Source: Marixanthomonas ophiurae (GTDB taxonomy: Bacteria; Bacteroidota; Bacteroidia; Flavobacteriales; Flavobacteriaceae). From it: DNA of 64,000 bases. Shown here piece after piece: positions 61,993-64,000 of this stretch. Below the pieces are notes generated by a model. The model saw only the letters and a list, made by a program, of their open reading frames with translations, searched no databases and was not told where the DNA came from. The translations under genes and the position numbers were made by a program. The stretch lies in assembly GCF_003413745.1 (NCBI RefSeq), contig NZ_QVID01000001.1, positions 806,001-870,000 of the forward strand, in the 5' to 3' direction. The number at the start of each line of letters is the position of its first letter. Position 1 is the first letter of the stretch.

Positions 61993-62447
61993 CGACAAAA
62001 GAATTAAAAACCACTTTATTGAACCAATGCAAAGATGTGGTAGAAACGCGTTATGGTAAAATAAAACAAACTATTTCAGGTATTGAGGAATCGCTTTTTG
62101 AAGAGTCTAAAAGCAGTGCGGGTGACAAACATGAAACCGGTCGGGCGATGCTACAAATAGACCGTGAAAATGCCGGAAAGCAATTGCAAGAAATAGAAAA
62201 ACTTCAGCAGTTGGTGCGTAAAATTGACGTCAAATCCAAGTCAGATTATGCCCGTCTTGGGAGTTTGGTTTACACTAATCAGGCAACGTATTTTCTTAGT
62301 ATTTCAATTGGCACTTCGATAGTTGGAAAAACAAATTATATGTGTGTGGCGTTAAATTCACCCATCGGGCAATTGCTTTTGGGGAAGCAAAAAGGAGATG
62401 CGTTTGTGTTTAATGAGAAAGAAATTAAAATTAAACGTGTGGTTTAG
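61989..62447 (+). CDS. GreA/GreB C-terminal-like small protein
   Basis: This 152-residue protein has a helical N-terminus with coiled-coil character (GRAMLQIDRENAGKQLQEIEKLQQLV). Its C-terminus has a pattern of the GreA/GreB or Rnk FKBP-like domain: GKTNYMCVALNSPIGQLLLGKQKGDAF. Related proteins are sometimes misnamed 3-oxoacyl-ACP synthase. It may bind RNA polymerase or act elsewhere; function is open. It ends the oxidoreductase-mtgA operon, overlapping mtgA by 4 bp. Confidence 0.75.
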   Translation: MTTKELKTTLLNQCKDVVETRYGKIKQTISGIEESLFEESKSSAGDKHETGRAMLQIDRENAGKQLQEIEKLQQLVRKIDVKSKSDYARLGSLVYTNQATYFLSISIGTSIVGKTNYMCVALNSPIGQLLLGKQKGDAFVFNEKEIKIKRVV

Positions 62448-62467
62448 TGAGCAAGTAACTTTATAGA

Positions 62468-62527
62468 AACACGATGATAGGGAAACAAGAACCACGAGCA
62501 AATACGTCGTGAATCCTGTTTCGTGTT
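62468..62527. repeat. Nested inverted repeats between convergent genes
   Basis: AACAC/GTGTT (62468-62472 and 62523-62527), GAAACA/TGTTTC (62482-62487 and 62517-62522) and CACGA/TCGTG (62493-62497 and 62507-62511) nest around a 9-nt loop. No T run follows on either side, so it is not a simple terminator. Confidence 0.4.
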
Positions 62528-62581
62528 ACATCCTTTCTGCGGTAACTTTTCCTTATTTAGATGTATTGACTTCAGTAATAA

Positions 62582-64000
62582 TTAACCAAATTGAACTTTT
62601 TCACTTATCTGAAGCATCTTTTTACTAATAGAAAACAACCAGTGTAATTGTTCCCGCACCAAATGTGCTTCCTGAAATTGGCGCTCTAACTTAGGATGAA
62701 CAGAGGTAGGTAAATCAGGATTTTCTGTAGTGAATTTCGGAAGCTCTTGTTTGAAAAACTCATTCTTATTTTCCACATTAACCGCTACTGAACCATTTTT
62801 TTTTTGTTGTAAAAAGGATAAAATATGCTCTAAATTTTCATCGATATGTTCTCCTGCGGTTGTAAACCTACTAGAAGCTTCAGTCGTTGGGTTGTTTTGA
62901 ATATAGGTGCTTAACGAGGCGAGGGAAGATAAAAAAGTATGGTTCAGTACGACTAGCTCATAAATCTTTTCCAAGTTTTTTTGTTTCGATTTTGGGTCTT
63001 GTGTCATGCGTTGAAAAGCGGCACTTAAATTAGACATTTCTAAAAATGCATGTTTTCTCGCTAGTTTAAATGTGGGTGGCAAACTACCTTTTTCTTGATA
63101 GTAATCGATAATCTCTGAAAGGAAAACCCTATTAGCCGCTACGCTTTTTTCAATGCTGCTTTTAATGTCCATAAACTCCCAGGCTGGCCATAAAAATAAC
63201 ATAGCAACGGTAGAAATTCCTGCTCCAATTAATGTATCAATCACTCTAAACTGAATAACCGTTAAAACATCGGGTCTAATAATGGCGTAAATAAACACCA
63301 CACTCAGTGTAATAAAGGTGGCGGCAGTTTTATAATTTTTTTGCAGCATGGAAAGTGCCATAACCAAAGAGCCTATTCCTAAAACAGCAAAAACGTAGGT
63401 GTTTTGAGTAATGAAAACAATTCCGGTTGCAATGGCGCCACCAATTAACGTACCTATAATACGTTCTTTTGATCGGGTTTTAGTTAGGCCATAACTAGGG
63501 CGCATAATAACAATAAGAGTTAGCAAAATCCAGTATGGGTTTTGGAAATCAAAAAACACGCCAATGCCGTAACCTACCATCACCGCTACTGCTAAGCGTA
63601 AAGCGTGTTTAAAAATAGCCGATTTAAAACTTAAGTTTCTAATCAACAACGCTGGATTATAATCTTGTGTGGTTACAAAACGCTTTGCCACCTCTTTTTT
63701 AATAAAAGTAAGTTCTCTAGGGTTTGGATTGCTTAGCAACCATTTTATTTTCTGAATTTTTTCAATTTGCTTCTCTTGATATTCCAATAAGTTTTGAAGC
63801 ATTAAAAACCCTTCATAATCGTAATCTTCTTTACTGGATTTTAAAAGGGAAATCTCTTCTTTAATCTTTCTGAAAATTTGAATTAGTTGGTCATGCTTCG
63901 GAATTTTCTTCGCATTTTGACCTGCTTCAGAAATAAGAAGTAATTGATTGGACATTTCAAAAAGTAAATTTTGAAAGCTTTTTATGTACTCAGGATGGTC
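62582..64000 (-). CDS. FUSC family protein (5' partial)
   Basis: The reading frame stays open past an internal Met at 63955 to the right edge (upstream residues DHPEYIKSFQNLLFE), so the N-terminal part lies outside the window. The visible 472 residues have six or so hydrophobic helices (ALRLAVAVMVGYGIGVFFDF, PYWILLTLIVIMRPSYGLTKTR, and so on) and a C-terminal helical domain. This is the second half of YccS/FUSC-type transporters (about 740 residues). They may export aromatic acids; the substrate is unknown. Confidence 0.87.
   Translation of the reverse strand, partial: DHPEYIKSFQNLLFEMSNQLLLISEAGQNAKKIPKHDQLIQIFRKIKEEISLLKSSKEDYDYEGFLMLQNLLEYQEKQIEKIQKIKWLLSNPNPRELTFIKKEVAKRFVTTQDYNPALLIRNLSFKSAIFKHALRLAVAVMVGYGIGVFFDFQNPYWILLTLIVIMRPSYGLTKTRSKERIIGTLIGGAIATGIVFITQNTYVFAVLGIGSLVMALSMLQKNYKTAATFITLSVVFIYAIIRPDVLTVIQFRVIDTLIGAGISTVAMLFLWPAWEFMDIKSSIEKSVAANRVFLSEIIDYYQEKGSLPPTFKLARKHAFLEMSNLSAAFQRMTQDPKSKQKNLEKIYELVVLNHTFLSSLASLSTYIQNNPTTEASSRFTTAGEHIDENLEHILSFLQQKKNGSVAVNVENKNEFFKQELPKFTTENPDLPTSVHPKLERQFQEAHLVREQLHWLFSISKKMLQISEKVQFG

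Overview
This window looks like a chromosome segment from a marine-type member of the Flavobacteriaceae (Bacteroidota). The evidence is low GC, no Shine-Dalgarno-like spacing before most starts, and repeated -7 boxes of the form TAnnTTTG, some with TTG 16-23 nt upstream. Typical lineage families are also present: DUF4837, DUF4175, DUF4349, DUF6327, GIN-domain and PorT-like outer-membrane proteins, a PID-CTERM small protein and an OMP_b-brl_3 receptor. No prophage, insertion sequence, CRISPR array or rRNA operon was seen. Genes run off both ends: a nucleoside-phosphorylase-like/DUF6909-like protein on the left and a FUSC transporter on the right.

Layout. 1-8 kb, mostly minus: an M23 peptidase, GH3 enzyme and DUF6909-like operon, a lone tatA, and a pgk, lytic transglycosylase and DUF4837 lipoprotein operon. 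8-16 kb: holB, a methyltransferase, mnmG flanked by two identical parS-like palindromes, and ybeY coupled to a large membrane-anchored DUF4175 protein. 16-27 kb: gltX, an envelope operon of two small barrels plus a secreted protein, an SPFH protein, the YtxH/holin-X/DUF6327 stress cassette, a phosphoethanolamine transferase overlapping a FAM151-like phosphodiesterase candidate, and glnS. 27-32 kb: folB, tRNA-Cys, a LysE-type exporter, a GIN-domain protein, rnr and a DUF2007 protein. 32.03-32.56 kb is a 530-bp AT-rich gap with clustered TTAACA words, a candidate replication origin. 32.5-44 kb: rpiB, a CDF transporter, a GNAT protein, then a minus block with sterol desaturase-like, S41, DUF4349, rnpA, M1, S8 and MBL genes. 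44-64 kb, mostly plus: a cation/proton antiporter, lepA (minus), an outer-membrane receptor, dus, rbfA with a LolE-like permease (minus), mce, tRNA-Met, a PID-CTERM protein, riboflavin synthase (minus), pdxA, DUF177-rpmF-fabH-accB-accC, and an oxidoreductase-mtgA-GreA-like operon.

How it fits together. Most genes are housekeeping: translation (gltX, glnS, lepA, mnmG, dus, rbfA, ybeY, rnpA, rpmF and two tRNAs), the start of fatty-acid synthesis, cofactors (folB, ribE, pdxA) and the cell envelope. Having both GluRS and GlnRS suggests direct charging of tRNA-Gln. Coding is about 78% minus left of 32 kb and about half plus right of it. With parS-like sites about 20 kb away, this makes an origin-proximal location plausible but not proven. 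The less ordinary material is the parS-like pair, the AT-rich gap, a dispersed CTTCGA...CTCAG palindrome family that includes the leader of dus, several promoters lying within 3-6 nt of the start codon, and a few under-described gene pairs.
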